From Planctomycetaceae bacterium (GTDB taxonomy: Bacteria > Planctomycetota > UBA1135 > GCA-002686595), in assembly GCA_011525785.1 (NCBI GenBank), contig WYBT01000047.1, forward strand, positions 1 to 32,846: a DNA stretch of 32,846 nucleotides, read 5' to 3'. The position numbers and the translations under genes are program-made. Numbering within the stretch: position 1 is the stretch's first letter; each line of letters starts with the position of its first letter. Below, piece by piece: positions 9,013-16,076 of this stretch. The notes under the pieces were generated by a model, which was not told where the DNA came from, searched no databases, and worked only from the letters and a program-made list of their open reading frames with translations.

Positions 9013-9018
9013 TAGAAT
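9013..9018 (+). promoter_or_regulatory. Candidate -10 element for the Tm-1-like / ABC transporter operon
   Basis: A TAGAAT hexamer (5 of 6 matches to TATAAT) lies 20 nt before the ATG at 9039, inside the 76-bp divergent intergenic region. No clear -35 is present at the standard distance, and no operator-like palindrome or regulator gene is seen nearby. This is the only AT-rich hexamer available to drive the plus-strand operon from this gap. It is a weak call made mainly on position. Confidence 0.3.
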
Positions 9019-9038
9019 CCGCGCTCCCCTCGACTCGA

Positions 9039-10280
9039 ATGGCCGTCTACCTCTTCGCGACGCTCGACACCAAAGGCGACGAAGCCGACTTCGTGCGTGG
9101 CGAGCTTGCACGCGCCGGAGTCGAGACCGTTCTGGTGGATACGGGCTGCCTGGGCGAGCCGCGCGTTCGCGCTGACGTTTCCCGCGAACAGCTGTTCGAA
9201 GCCGCTGGAACGAGCTTGAGCGCTGTGCGCGCCGCTGGCGACCGCGGAAACGCCGTCACGCTGGCTGCGCTCGGCGCCGAGCGGCTCGCGCGCCGCGCTT
9301 TCGAGGAAAAAAGCCTTTCGGGCGTGCTTGGCATTGGCGGAGGCGCGGGCACGACGATCGGAACCGCCGCGATGCGGGCGCTCCCGATCGGCGTGCCCAA
9401 ATTGATGGTGAGCACGCTGGCCTCGGGCCAGGTCGCGCACTACGTCGGCTCAAGAGACGTGCTGATGCTGAATGCGGTGGTCGACATCAGCGGACTCAAT
9501 CGCATCAGCCGTGTCGTGCTCTCGCGCGCCGCGCAGGCGATGGCGGGCATGGTGCGCGCGGCGCCGCTCGCCGAAAGCGCCTCCGACCGGCCGCTGATCG
9601 CCGCGAGCATGTTTGGAGTGACGACGCCGTGCGTGGAGGCGGCGCGCGCGCAGCTCGAGGCCGCCGGCTACGAGGTGCTCGTCTTCCACGCGACCGGCAG
9701 CGGCGGGCGAACCCTCGAATCACTCGTCGAAAGCGGCCTGATCGCCGGAGTGCTCGACATCACCACGACTGAACTCGCCGACGAACTCGTGGGCGGCTAC
9801 TTAAGCGCTGGCCCGGAGCGACTCACCGCGGCCGCGCGCGCCGGCGTGCCCCAAGTGGTTTCGGTGGGGGCGCTCGACATGGTGAATTTTCACGGCGTCG
9901 AGACGGTGCCGGCGAAATTCGCGGGCCGCACGTTCTATCGCCACAACGCCAACGTGACGCTGATGCGCACGACGCCCGCCGAGTGCCGCGAGCTGGGCCG
10001 CGAGATCGGCCGCAAGCTGGCGAACGCGAGTTCAACGGCGTCGATCGTGTTCCCGCGGCGCGGCGTCTCCGCCATCGATCGCGCAGGCCAGCCCTTTGAC
10101 GATCCCGCCGCGCGTGAAGCGCTGCTCGACGGCCTGCGCGAGATGCACGGCGCCACGGAGCTCGTCGAGCTCGACCTGCACATCAACGATCTGGATTTCG
10201 CCACCGCGGCTGCCCGCCGGCTGCTCGAACTCTTGGCGCGCTCCCCAGCGCCTCGCAACACCCCACGAAGCCCCCGATGA
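9039..10280 (+). CDS. Tm-1-like ATP-binding (UPF0261 family) protein
   Basis: A 413-aa cytoplasmic protein matching the UPF0261/Tm-1-like family, whose plant member Tm-1 carries the same domain as its N-terminal half. The N-terminus MAVYLFATLDTKGDEADFVR is the family's opening strand. The Gly-rich segment GVLGIGGGAGTTIGTAAMR followed by PIGVPKLMVSTLASG is the nucleotide-binding core, and later segments DITTTELADELVGG and VPQVVSVGALDMVNF are characteristic. The open frame extends back to 8865, but the ATG at 9039 begins exactly at the conserved start; the earlier part is antisense to the ThuA gene. The stop overlaps the ATG of the binding-protein gene as ATGA (10277-10280), so it heads the ABC transporter operon. 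That links this poorly understood family to import of a small organic solute. Its TIM-barrel partner is at 3141-4013. The biochemical reaction is unknown. Confidence 0.92.
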   Translation: MAVYLFATLDTKGDEADFVRGELARAGVETVLVDTGCLGEPRVRADVSREQLFEAAGTSLSAVRAAGDRGNAVTLAALGAERLARRAFEEKSLSGVLGIGGGAGTTIGTAAMRALPIGVPKLMVSTLASGQVAHYVGSRDVLMLNAVVDISGLNRISRVVLSRAAQAMAGMVRAAPLAESASDRPLIAASMFGVTTPCVEAARAQLEAAGYEVLVFHATGSGGRTLESLVESGLIAGVLDITTTELADELVGGYLSAGPERLTAAARAGVPQVVSVGALDMVNFHGVETVPAKFAGRTFYRHNANVTLMRTTPAECRELGREIGRKLANASSTASIVFPRRGVSAIDRAGQPFDDPAAREALLDGLREMHGATELVELDLHINDLDFATAAARRLLELLARSPAPRNTPRSPR

Positions 10281-11614
10281 GAACGAACTCCTGGACCCTG
10301 TCTGCTCTGCTTGCCATCGGACTCGCTGCGTGCAGCGGCGAGTCGAGCGGTGAGAACGCCACCCTGTCGACTGCCGCGAATGGAACGCCCTCGATCAAGG
10401 TCTGGTGGTTCCAGTGGGACCCCGCGACCGGATTGCAGGAGCTCGGGCGCGAGTTCCAGGCGGAGACCGGCATCGCCGTCGAAGTGCAGCAGATCCCGCT
10501 CGCGTCTTATCAAGAGAAGGTCTTCCTCGAGTTCGGCGGCTCGCGCACGAACTTCGACATCGTGATCGGCGACAGCCAGTGGATCGGCCGCGGCGCGAGC
10601 GGCGGGCTCTACGTCGAACTCACCGATTGGCTGCCGACGGTCGTCGACCTCGCCACCATCCATCCGCGCGCGGCGAAGTACCTGTGCGAGTACCCCGAAG
10701 GCAGCGGCCGCTGGTACGCGGCGCCGTGCGAGACCGACGCGGTCGGACTCGCGTATCGCAAGGACTGGTTCGAGGACCCCAAAGAGCGGGAAGCCTTCAA
10801 GGCGCGTTATGGGCGCGAACTCGCAGTCCCGGCCACTTACGAGGAGTTCCGGCAAGTCGCGGAGTTCTTCCAGCGTCCCGACGAGAAGCGCTACGGCTGC
10901 GCGATGCCCAGCGACCGCAACTACGACGGTCTCACGATGGGGGTGCAGAATCTGCTCTGGGCCTTCGGTGGCAAGTGGAAGGACGAGGGCTCGAACAAAG
11001 TGGTCGGGCACCTCGACACGCAGGGCACGGCCGATGCCATCGAGTTCTTCAAGACGCTGATGAAGCTCGGGCCCAAGGGTTGTGAGCGCCTGGACTACGG
11101 TCAGGTGCTCGAGAGCTTCACCAACGGCTCGACCGCGATGATCCTCAACTACTTCGCGTTCTTCCCGGGGATCCAGGCGCAGTTCGGCGACAAGGTCGGC
11201 TTCGCCGTCGTGCCCTCGCACGAAGGGCGTCGCGTGGCGTCGCTGGGCGGACAAGGCATGTCGATCTCGGCCAAGATTCCCAAGGAACAGCAGGAACTCG
11301 CCAAGCGCTTCATCGCGTGGTTCCTGAAGCGCGAAGTGCAGGAGAGGTGGATCACCAAGCCGGCGGGCTTTACGGCCAACGCCGAGATCCTCTCGAGCCC
11401 GGCGTTCCGCTCCAAGACGCCCTACAACGCGCCTTTCGCGGACTCGGTCGACGCGATGCGCGACTTTTGGAACGTGCCGGTGTTCAACAAGCTGCTCGCG
11501 GCGACCCAGCGTTACGTGGGCATGGCCGTCGACGGCGAAATGCCGACGCAAGAGGCGCTGCAGAAGCTCGCCGCCGAAAAGGAACGCATCCTCAAGGAAG
11601 CGGGACTGCTCTAG
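10277..11614 (+). CDS. ABC transporter extracellular solute-binding lipoprotein (sugar/polyol type)
   Basis: A 445-aa family-1-type substrate-binding protein. It begins with a lipoprotein signal ending in a textbook lipobox (LAAC, Cys19), so it is probably lipid-anchored outside the inner membrane. The mature protein starts its first lobe with IKVWWFQWDPATG and contains typical binding-protein segments: LGREFQAETGIAVEVQQIPL, FDIVIGDSQWIG, YAAPCETDAVGLAYRKDWF and, near the hinge, NGSTAMILNYFAFFPG. Its length is normal for sugar-binding proteins (about 400-450 aa), clearly shorter than the roughly 570-aa binding proteins of rhizobial-type glycerol importers. It starts inside the stop codon of the Tm-1-like gene and is followed after 18 nt by the first permease. 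The ligand cannot be read from the sequence; Trp-rich strands fit a carbohydrate or polyol. Confidence 0.92.
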   Translation: MRTNSWTLSALLAIGLAACSGESSGENATLSTAANGTPSIKVWWFQWDPATGLQELGREFQAETGIAVEVQQIPLASYQEKVFLEFGGSRTNFDIVIGDSQWIGRGASGGLYVELTDWLPTVVDLATIHPRAAKYLCEYPEGSGRWYAAPCETDAVGLAYRKDWFEDPKEREAFKARYGRELAVPATYEEFRQVAEFFQRPDEKRYGCAMPSDRNYDGLTMGVQNLLWAFGGKWKDEGSNKVVGHLDTQGTADAIEFFKTLMKLGPKGCERLDYGQVLESFTNGSTAMILNYFAFFPGIQAQFGDKVGFAVVPSHEGRRVASLGGQGMSISAKIPKEQQELAKRFIAWFLKREVQERWITKPAGFTANAEILSSPAFRSKTPYNAPFADSVDAMRDFWNVPVFNKLLAATQRYVGMAVDGEMPTQEALQKLAAEKERILKEAGLL

Positions 11615-11632
11615 CTCTGAGGCCGGGCGCGG

Positions 11633-12520
11633 ATGACTTCGACAGCGCAGCGAACGCGTCCGCTCGCGTGGGCCCTGGTCGGGCCGACGTTGGCGCTCCT
11701 GGTCGCTTTCAACGTCTTTCCGCTCGTCTACAACATCGCGTCGTCGTTCACCAACGCAGAGCTGATCGGCGGCGAGTGGCGTTCGGTCGGCGGCGCCAAC
11801 TACGCGCGGGTGTTCGAGGACGAGCTGTTCGCAGGAGCACTTCGTCGCACGGCGCTGTTCGTGCTCTGCGCGGTGACCCTCGAGCTCTTGCTGGGCTTTG
11901 CGCTCGCGCTTTCGCTGCAGCGCGGCGTCCCGGGCAAGCAGGCGGTGCTGACCGTGCTGCTCGTCCCGATGATGCTGTCGCCCGCCGTGATGGGGCTTTA
12001 TTGGAATCTGGTGTTGAACGGCAACTACGGAGTCGTGAATCAGGCGCTGTCGGGGCTGGGCTTCGATCCGCCGCAGTGGCTCACCGACCGCGACCTCAAG
12101 TTCTGGTCGATCCTGCTGATCGATGTGTGGATGTGGACGCCGTTCATGATGCTGATCGCGCTCGCCGGGCTGAACGCGATCCCGGCCTCGATCTACGAAG
12201 CGGCGCAGATCGACCGTGCGCGGCCGTGGAAGGTCTTCACACGCATCACGCTGCCGATGTGCGCGCCCGTGCTCGGTCTGGCGGTGCTCTTCCGTGCCAC
12301 GGATGCGCTGAAGCAGTTCGACCTCGTGATGGCCGTGACCGGCCCGAATGACGCAGCGACGCAGACGCTCTCGACGCTGCTCTACCAAGTCGTGTTCCGC
12401 GACGGCAGCGTGGGCCTGGGCGCGGCGTTCTCGTGCGTGATCCTGGTGCTCGTGATCGCGCTCGCCACGGTCTTCACGCGCTACATCGACCGGCTGCAGA
12501 GCAAGGACGTGCTCGCATGA
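11633..12520 (+). CDS. ABC transporter permease, MalF/UgpA-like
   Basis: A 295-aa inner-membrane protein with about six hydrophobic helices, for example LAWALVGPTLALLVAFNVFP, LFVLCAVTLELLLGFALAL, VLLVPMMLSPAVMGLYW and FSCVILVLVIALATVF. The cytoplasmic EAA loop that docks the ATPase is visible as IPASIYEAAQIDRARPWKVF, followed by TLPMCAPVL. This is the binding-protein-dependent transport permease fold of the MalF/UgpA group. A short GAGG lies upstream of the ATG in the 18-nt gap after the binding protein. Its stop overlaps the start of the second permease (ATGA, 12517-12520), which favours equimolar synthesis of the heterodimer. It forms the translocation pore with the downstream permease. The family call is secure; the substrate is not known. 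Confidence 0.93.
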   Translation: MTSTAQRTRPLAWALVGPTLALLVAFNVFPLVYNIASSFTNAELIGGEWRSVGGANYARVFEDELFAGALRRTALFVLCAVTLELLLGFALALSLQRGVPGKQAVLTVLLVPMMLSPAVMGLYWNLVLNGNYGVVNQALSGLGFDPPQWLTDRDLKFWSILLIDVWMWTPFMMLIALAGLNAIPASIYEAAQIDRARPWKVFTRITLPMCAPVLGLAVLFRATDALKQFDLVMAVTGPNDAATQTLSTLLYQVVFRDGSVGLGAAFSCVILVLVIALATVFTRYIDRLQSKDVLA

Positions 12521-13380
12521 AGTGGCTGCGTTGGTTCGTCGTAGCGCTGTACCTCGTGGTCGCAACGGCGCCGCTGGTGTGGATGGGTCTGTCATCGCTG
12601 AAGGAGCGCGCCGACACGATTTCGCCGCACGCCAAATTCCTACCGACGGCGGAGGCGCCGAGCGACCCGACATCGCCGAGCTTCGAGGCGACGTTCGAGG
12701 CCTATCGCGAGCTCAGCGTTGTCCACGCGGGCGCGCAGCAGAGCTTTTGGGGGCACCTGGGGAGCAGCGTGCTCATTGGACTGGTCTCGACGCTCGCGTC
12801 GGTCGCGCTCGGCACGTGCTGCGCTTACGGCTTCAGTCGCTTTCGCTTGCCAGGCGCAAAGGACTGGCTGTTCTTCGTGCTCTCCACGCGTTTCCTGCCG
12901 CCGCTCGCGGTCGTAGTGCCCGTGCTGATCATGTACCGCACGCTGGACCTGCAGGGCACGCACGTGGGGCTGATCGTGCTCTACACCGTGTTCAATCTCT
13001 CGCTCGCGGTGTGGTTGATGAAGGGCTTCCTCGATGAGATCCCGCGCGCCTTCGAGGAGGCGGCGCTGGTCGACGGCTACACGCGCGGGCAGGCGTTCGT
13101 GCGCGTGGTCTTGCCCGAGGCGCGCACGGGCATGGCGGTGACGGCGGTGTTCTGCCTGATTTCGTCGTGGAACGAGTACGGCTTCGCGATGACGCTCAAC
13201 AGCTCGGGCGCAGTCACGGTGCCGGCGTACTTCGCGGGACTGCAGGGCAACATCGAAGGCATGCCCTGGCCGCAGATCGCGGCTGGAGCGCTCGTGTTCG
13301 TCGCGCCGATCGTGCTGTTCACCGTGCTCGTGCGCGAAAACCTGCTGCGCGGCATGACCTTCGGGACGATCAAGCAGTGA
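12517..13380 (+). CDS. ABC transporter permease, MalG/UgpE-like
   Basis: A 287-aa inner-membrane protein, partner of the preceding permease. The ATG at 12517 lies in an ATGA overlap; an earlier in-frame start at 12433 is inside the upstream gene and is rejected. It has about six membrane helices, including FVVALYLVVATAPLVWMGL, VLIGLVSTLASVALGTCCAY, PPLAVVVPVLIMY and AAGALVFVAPIVLFTVLV. The EAA loop reads IPRAFEEAALVDGYTRGQAF followed by VVLPEARTGM. The segment SSWNEYGFAMTL in the following helix is typical of MalG-like carbohydrate permeases. A large loop at about residues 40-80 between helices 1 and 2 is probably periplasmic. The stop overlaps the GTG start of the small membrane protein (GTGA, 13377-13380). 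Confidence 0.93.
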   Translation: MKWLRWFVVALYLVVATAPLVWMGLSSLKERADTISPHAKFLPTAEAPSDPTSPSFEATFEAYRELSVVHAGAQQSFWGHLGSSVLIGLVSTLASVALGTCCAYGFSRFRLPGAKDWLFFVLSTRFLPPLAVVVPVLIMYRTLDLQGTHVGLIVLYTVFNLSLAVWLMKGFLDEIPRAFEEAALVDGYTRGQAFVRVVLPEARTGMAVTAVFCLISSWNEYGFAMTLNSSGAVTVPAYFAGLQGNIEGMPWPQIAAGALVFVAPIVLFTVLVRENLLRGMTFGTIKQ

Positions 13381-13538
13381 GCGCGCGCGAGCGGTGGGTC
13401 CTGATCGCGATGGCTGCGAGTGTCGCGGTCATGCTGCAGCCCTGGTGGAGCGGCGGTCTGCGCGTGGGCTTCTTCGCGACGCTCGTCTGCACGCTGGCGC
13501 ACATCGTCGTTTCGCACCTGCCGGAGAAGCGCGCGTGA
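13377..13538 (+). CDS. 53-aa two-helix membrane protein embedded in the ABC operon
   Basis: A small protein not covered by any recognised family. GTG at 13377 overlaps the stop of the second permease, and its own TGA overlaps the GTG of the first ATPase gene, so it is locked into the operon by 4-nt overlaps on both sides. Two hydrophobic segments are visible: WVLIAMAASVAVMLQPWW (about residues 7-24) and VGFFATLVCTLAHIVVSHL (about 29-48), followed by a basic end (PEKRA). Both termini would face the same side. In rhizobial-type glycerol importers (GlpSTPQV), which also have two ATPases, a small DUF2160 membrane protein of about 90 aa accompanies the permeases. The position is similar, but the size differs and I see no clear sequence match. 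A role as an accessory subunit of the permease complex is inferred from position alone. Easily missed by annotation pipelines. Confidence 0.7.
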   Translation: MSARERWVLIAMAASVAVMLQPWWSGGLRVGFFATLVCTLAHIVVSHLPEKRA

Positions 13539-14599
13539 GCTTCCTCGCGCTCGAGAAGCTGGCCAAGGTCTGGCCCGATGGAACCGCGGCCGTGCGAGGC
13601 GTCGATCTGTCGATCGCGCAAGGCGAGTTCATCGTGTTGCTCGGGCCGTCGGGGTGCGGCAAGACCACGACTCTGCGCATGATCGCCGGACTGGAGACGC
13701 CGACCTCCGGGCGCATCACGCTCGCGGGCCGCGAAATCACGCGCCTGCCGGCCGCCGAGCGCGACATCGGCATGGTGTTCCAGTTCTATGCGCTCTATCC
13801 GCACTTGACGGTGGCCGAGAACATCGCTTTTCCGCTCGAGTGTGCGGGCGTGCCGCGCGACGAGCGCATGGCCGCGGCGCGCAAGCTGGCGGAACAGCTC
13901 GAACTCACGGCGCTGCTCGATTCGCGTCCGCGAGCGCTTTCGGGCGGCGATCAGCAGCGCGTGGCCTTGGCGCGCGCAATGGCGCGCAAGCCGGCGGTGT
14001 GGCTCATGGACGAGCCGCTGGGCACGCTCGACGCGTCGCGTCGCGCCGACATGTGCGACTTCATCCGCGCGCAGCAGCTCGAGCACGCGGTTCCGACCGT
14101 TTACGTGACGCACGACCAGGAAGAGGCCATGCGCCTCGCCGATCGCGTCGTGGTGATGAACGGCGGCGAAGTGCTGCAAGTTGGCGCGCCCGAGCAGGTC
14201 TACGCCGAGCCGGCGTCGCTGTTCGTCGCGCGCTTCGTCGGCAGTCCGGGCATGAATTTGATCGAGGGCTTCTCTCGCGCGAGCCAGGGCGTGACGCTCC
14301 TGGAGTCGGCGGGCGTTGCGCTCGTGAAGTGTCCGAAGCTGGTTCGCGAGGGCCCGGTCGTGATCGGCGTCCGGCCTGAGCACGTCGCGCCCGATCCGGC
14401 GGGCGCGTTGCGCGGCCGCGTCGCGCTCGACGCGTTCATGGGCTCGCACCGCTATTTGCACGTCGACACGGGCTGCGGGCGAGTCGTCGCGCTCGGCGCG
14501 GCGGACCGACCGAGCGCCGTGGGCGAGGACATCGGCCTGTCGATCGATCCCAGCGGCGTGCGCCTGTTCGATTCGGACGCCGGGAGTCGCCTGGCGTGA
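13535..14599 (+). CDS. ABC transporter ATP-binding protein 1 (MalK/UgpC-like)
   Basis: A 354-aa ATPase of the MalK/UgpC class that powers the importer at the cytoplasmic face. All nucleotide-site motifs are present: Walker A GPSGCGKTT (residues 37-45), Q-loop Gln83 in VFQFYALYPHLTV, signature LSGGDQQR (135-142, Asp in place of the more usual Gln), Walker B VWLMDE (Asp159, Glu160) and switch His193 in VTHDQEEA. The C-terminal about 120 residues form the regulatory OB-like (TOBE) region, with GVRPEHV. GTG at 13535 overlaps the stop of the 53-aa gene, and the stop overlaps the GTG of the next ATPase (GTGA, 14596-14599). It is complete and predicted active. The presence of a second, different ATPase next to it suggests a heterodimer rather than the usual homodimer. 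Confidence 0.93.
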   Translation: MSFLALEKLAKVWPDGTAAVRGVDLSIAQGEFIVLLGPSGCGKTTTLRMIAGLETPTSGRITLAGREITRLPAAERDIGMVFQFYALYPHLTVAENIAFPLECAGVPRDERMAAARKLAEQLELTALLDSRPRALSGGDQQRVALARAMARKPAVWLMDEPLGTLDASRRADMCDFIRAQQLEHAVPTVYVTHDQEEAMRLADRVVVMNGGEVLQVGAPEQVYAEPASLFVARFVGSPGMNLIEGFSRASQGVTLLESAGVALVKCPKLVREGPVVIGVRPEHVAPDPAGALRGRVALDAFMGSHRYLHVDTGCGRVVALGAADRPSAVGEDIGLSIDPSGVRLFDSDAGSRLA

Positions 14600-15627
14600 G
14601 TGCGCTCGAACTCGTCGGTGTCTCCAAGAGCTTTGGAGCGCGCGCTGCGCTGGCGGAAGTCGCCTTGAGCGTTGGCGAGCGCGAATTCGTCGTCGTGCTG
14701 GGACCCACAGGCGCGGGCAAGACGACACTGCTGCGGACGATCGCGGGCCTGGAGACGCCCGACCGCGGTGAGGTGCGCTTGTTCGGCGCCGACTGCACGC
14801 ACTCGAGTCCCGCCGCACGCGACATCGCGCTCGTGTTCCAGAACTTCTCGCTCTATCCGGGCAAGACCGTGCGCGAGAACCTGGCCTTTCCGCTGCTCGC
14901 GCCGGGGCGTGAACTCGCGGCAGGCGAGATCGGCGAGCGCGTGCAGTGGGCTGCGAAGCTGCTGCGCATCGAACGGTTGCTCGACCGGCCCGCGCGCAAG
15001 CTCTCCGGCGGTGAGATGCAGCGCGTCGCGATCGGTCGCGCGATCGTGCGACGGCCGCGACTGTTCTTGATGGACGAGCCGCTGACCAACCTCGATGCGA
15101 AGCTGCGCGAGGAGCTGCGCGTCGAGCTGCGCGAGCTCGCGCGTCGGTTGGAGACACCGGTGGTGTGGGTCACGCACGACTCCGCCGAAGCGCTGTCGAT
15201 GGCTGATCGCGTCGTCGCGCTGTTCGCCGGGCGCGTTGTGCAGGTCGGGACGCCGCGCGAGCTGTACCTGCGGCCCGCGACGCCAGCTGTCGCGCGCCAG
15301 CTCGGCTCTCCGCCGATGAATCTTGTCGAGGTGCTCCGCGACGGCGCCGTGTGGCGCCTGCCCAACGGCGATGCCTTCGGGGCCGCCGCGTCTGACGCGC
15401 CGCAGCGAGCGCTACTGGGCTTCAGGCCAGAGCACGTCCGACTCGAGGGCGGCGCAAGCGAAGCGCTCGTCGAGGTCGTCGAACATCTCGGGCCGCAGCG
15501 CGTCGTCGTGCTGCGTTGGGGCGGCGCGACGGTGCATGCAGCGGTCGCGAGCAGCGTCGACGTCGCCGTTCACCAGCGCCTCCGGCCCGCGGTGGCCGCC
15601 GAGCACTGCCTCATCTGGCCGCGGTGA
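14596..15627 (+). CDS. ABC transporter ATP-binding protein 2 (MalK/UgpC-like)
   Basis: A 343-aa ATPase, clearly different from its upstream neighbour though of the same class. Motifs: Walker A GPTGAGKTT (36-44), Q-loop Gln82 in VFQNFSLYPGKTV, signature LSGGEMQR (136-143), Walker B LFLMDE (Asp160, Glu161) and His194 in WVTHDSAEAL. The C-terminal regulatory domain contains LGFRPEHVRLEGG. Both composite ATP sites of a heterodimer would therefore have intact catalytic residues. The GTG start lies in a GTGA overlap with ATPase 1. The stop codon TGA (15625-15627) shares its last two bases with the left end of a long perfect inverted repeat, so the operon ends at, or runs into, that structure. Confidence 0.93.
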   Translation: MSALELVGVSKSFGARAALAEVALSVGEREFVVVLGPTGAGKTTLLRTIAGLETPDRGEVRLFGADCTHSSPAARDIALVFQNFSLYPGKTVRENLAFPLLAPGRELAAGEIGERVQWAAKLLRIERLLDRPARKLSGGEMQRVAIGRAIVRRPRLFLMDEPLTNLDAKLREELRVELRELARRLETPVVWVTHDSAEALSMADRVVALFAGRVVQVGTPRELYLRPATPAVARQLGSPPMNLVEVLRDGAVWRLPNGDAFGAAASDAPQRALLGFRPEHVRLEGGASEALVEVVEHLGPQRVVVLRWGGATVHAAVASSVDVAVHQRLRPAVAAEHCLIWPR

Positions 15628-15732
15628 TGGTTGTACCGTGCCAGAGCAATCTGTCCCACGCCGCCGCTGCGTTCGGATCGCCCGCTGCGTTACGCGGCGT
15701 GGGACAGATTGCTCTGGCACGGTACAACCATC
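15626..15732. repeat. Perfect 39-bp inverted repeat with 29-nt loop
   Basis: Left arm 15626-15664 and right arm 15694-15732 are perfect reverse complements over 39 bp. The left arm begins GATGGTTGTACCGTGCCAGA and the right arm ends with its complement. The 29-nt loop (15665-15693) and its edge hold a 10-bp direct repeat, CCGCTGCGTT, at 15664-15673 and 15682-15691. The structure starts inside the stop codon of ATPase 2 and ends 5 nt before the ATG of the Dabb gene. There is no T-run on either side, so it is not a standard intrinsic terminator. No ORF inside the arms is convincing and no target-site duplication is evident. In RNA it would form a very stable hairpin, a likely RNase III substrate and barrier between the transporter and downstream genes. 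It could be a member of a dispersed palindrome or MITE-like family. Confidence 0.95.
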
Positions 15733-15737
15733 GAACC

Positions 15738-16046
15738 ATGATCCACCACGTCGTTCTGCTCAAGCTCCGTCGCGACACCACGCCTCAACGCGTCAAGGAG
15801 ATCTTCGATCTCATCGGCAGCATGAAGGCGCATGTGCCGGGGTTGAAGAGCTATCACCACGGTCCGTACTCGTCGCCCGAGGGACTCAACAAGGGCTTCA
15901 CGCACGGGTTCACGATGACGTTCGACACGGCGTCGTCGCGCGACACGTACTTGTGGCACCCCGAGCACGAGAAGGTGAAAGCGGCTGTGCTCGAGCGCCT
16001 CGATGGCGGGCTCGACGGAGTGGTGGCCTTCGATTTCGAGAGCTGA
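15738..16046 (+). CDS. Dabb-family (dimeric alpha/beta barrel) small protein
   Basis: A 102-aa cytoplasmic protein starting MIHHVVLLKLRRDTTPQRVK, the characteristic first strand and helix of the Dabb (stress-responsive A/B barrel) family. Later segments fit the fold: GLKSYHHGPYSSPEG, then FTHGFTMTFDTASSRDTYL and HPEHEKVKAAV. Members form dimers with an open barrel and include cyclases, decarboxylase-like and many uncharacterised proteins; in planctomycetes they often accompany carbohydrate loci. The ATG at 15738 lies 5 nt after the right arm of the 39-bp inverted repeat, and no Shine-Dalgarno is visible, so the hairpin may limit ribosome access. A longer frame from 15516 would cross the repeat and overlap ATPase 2 and is rejected. 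The function here is unknown. Confidence 0.88.
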   Translation: MIHHVVLLKLRRDTTPQRVKEIFDLIGSMKAHVPGLKSYHHGPYSSPEGLNKGFTHGFTMTFDTASSRDTYLWHPEHEKVKAAVLERLDGGLDGVVAFDFES

Positions 16047-16076
16047 ACCGCGCGCGAGCTGCGCAGGAGTCGGGCG

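Noticed and set aside
6590..9175. 861-codon plus-strand frame antisense to the ThuA giant
   Set aside because: It crosses the divergent promoter region and the Tm-1-like start, and its composition is that of an antisense shadow.
9935..12673. 912-codon minus-strand frame antisense to the Tm-1-like, binding-protein and permease genes
   Set aside because: The plus-strand genes have clear family motifs; the antisense product is Arg/His/Glu-rich and resembles nothing.
15626..15732. Interpretation of the inverted repeat as the ends of an insertion sequence
   Set aside because: Only 29 nt lie between the arms, there is no transposase, and no flanking target duplication is visible. A non-autonomous element remains possible.
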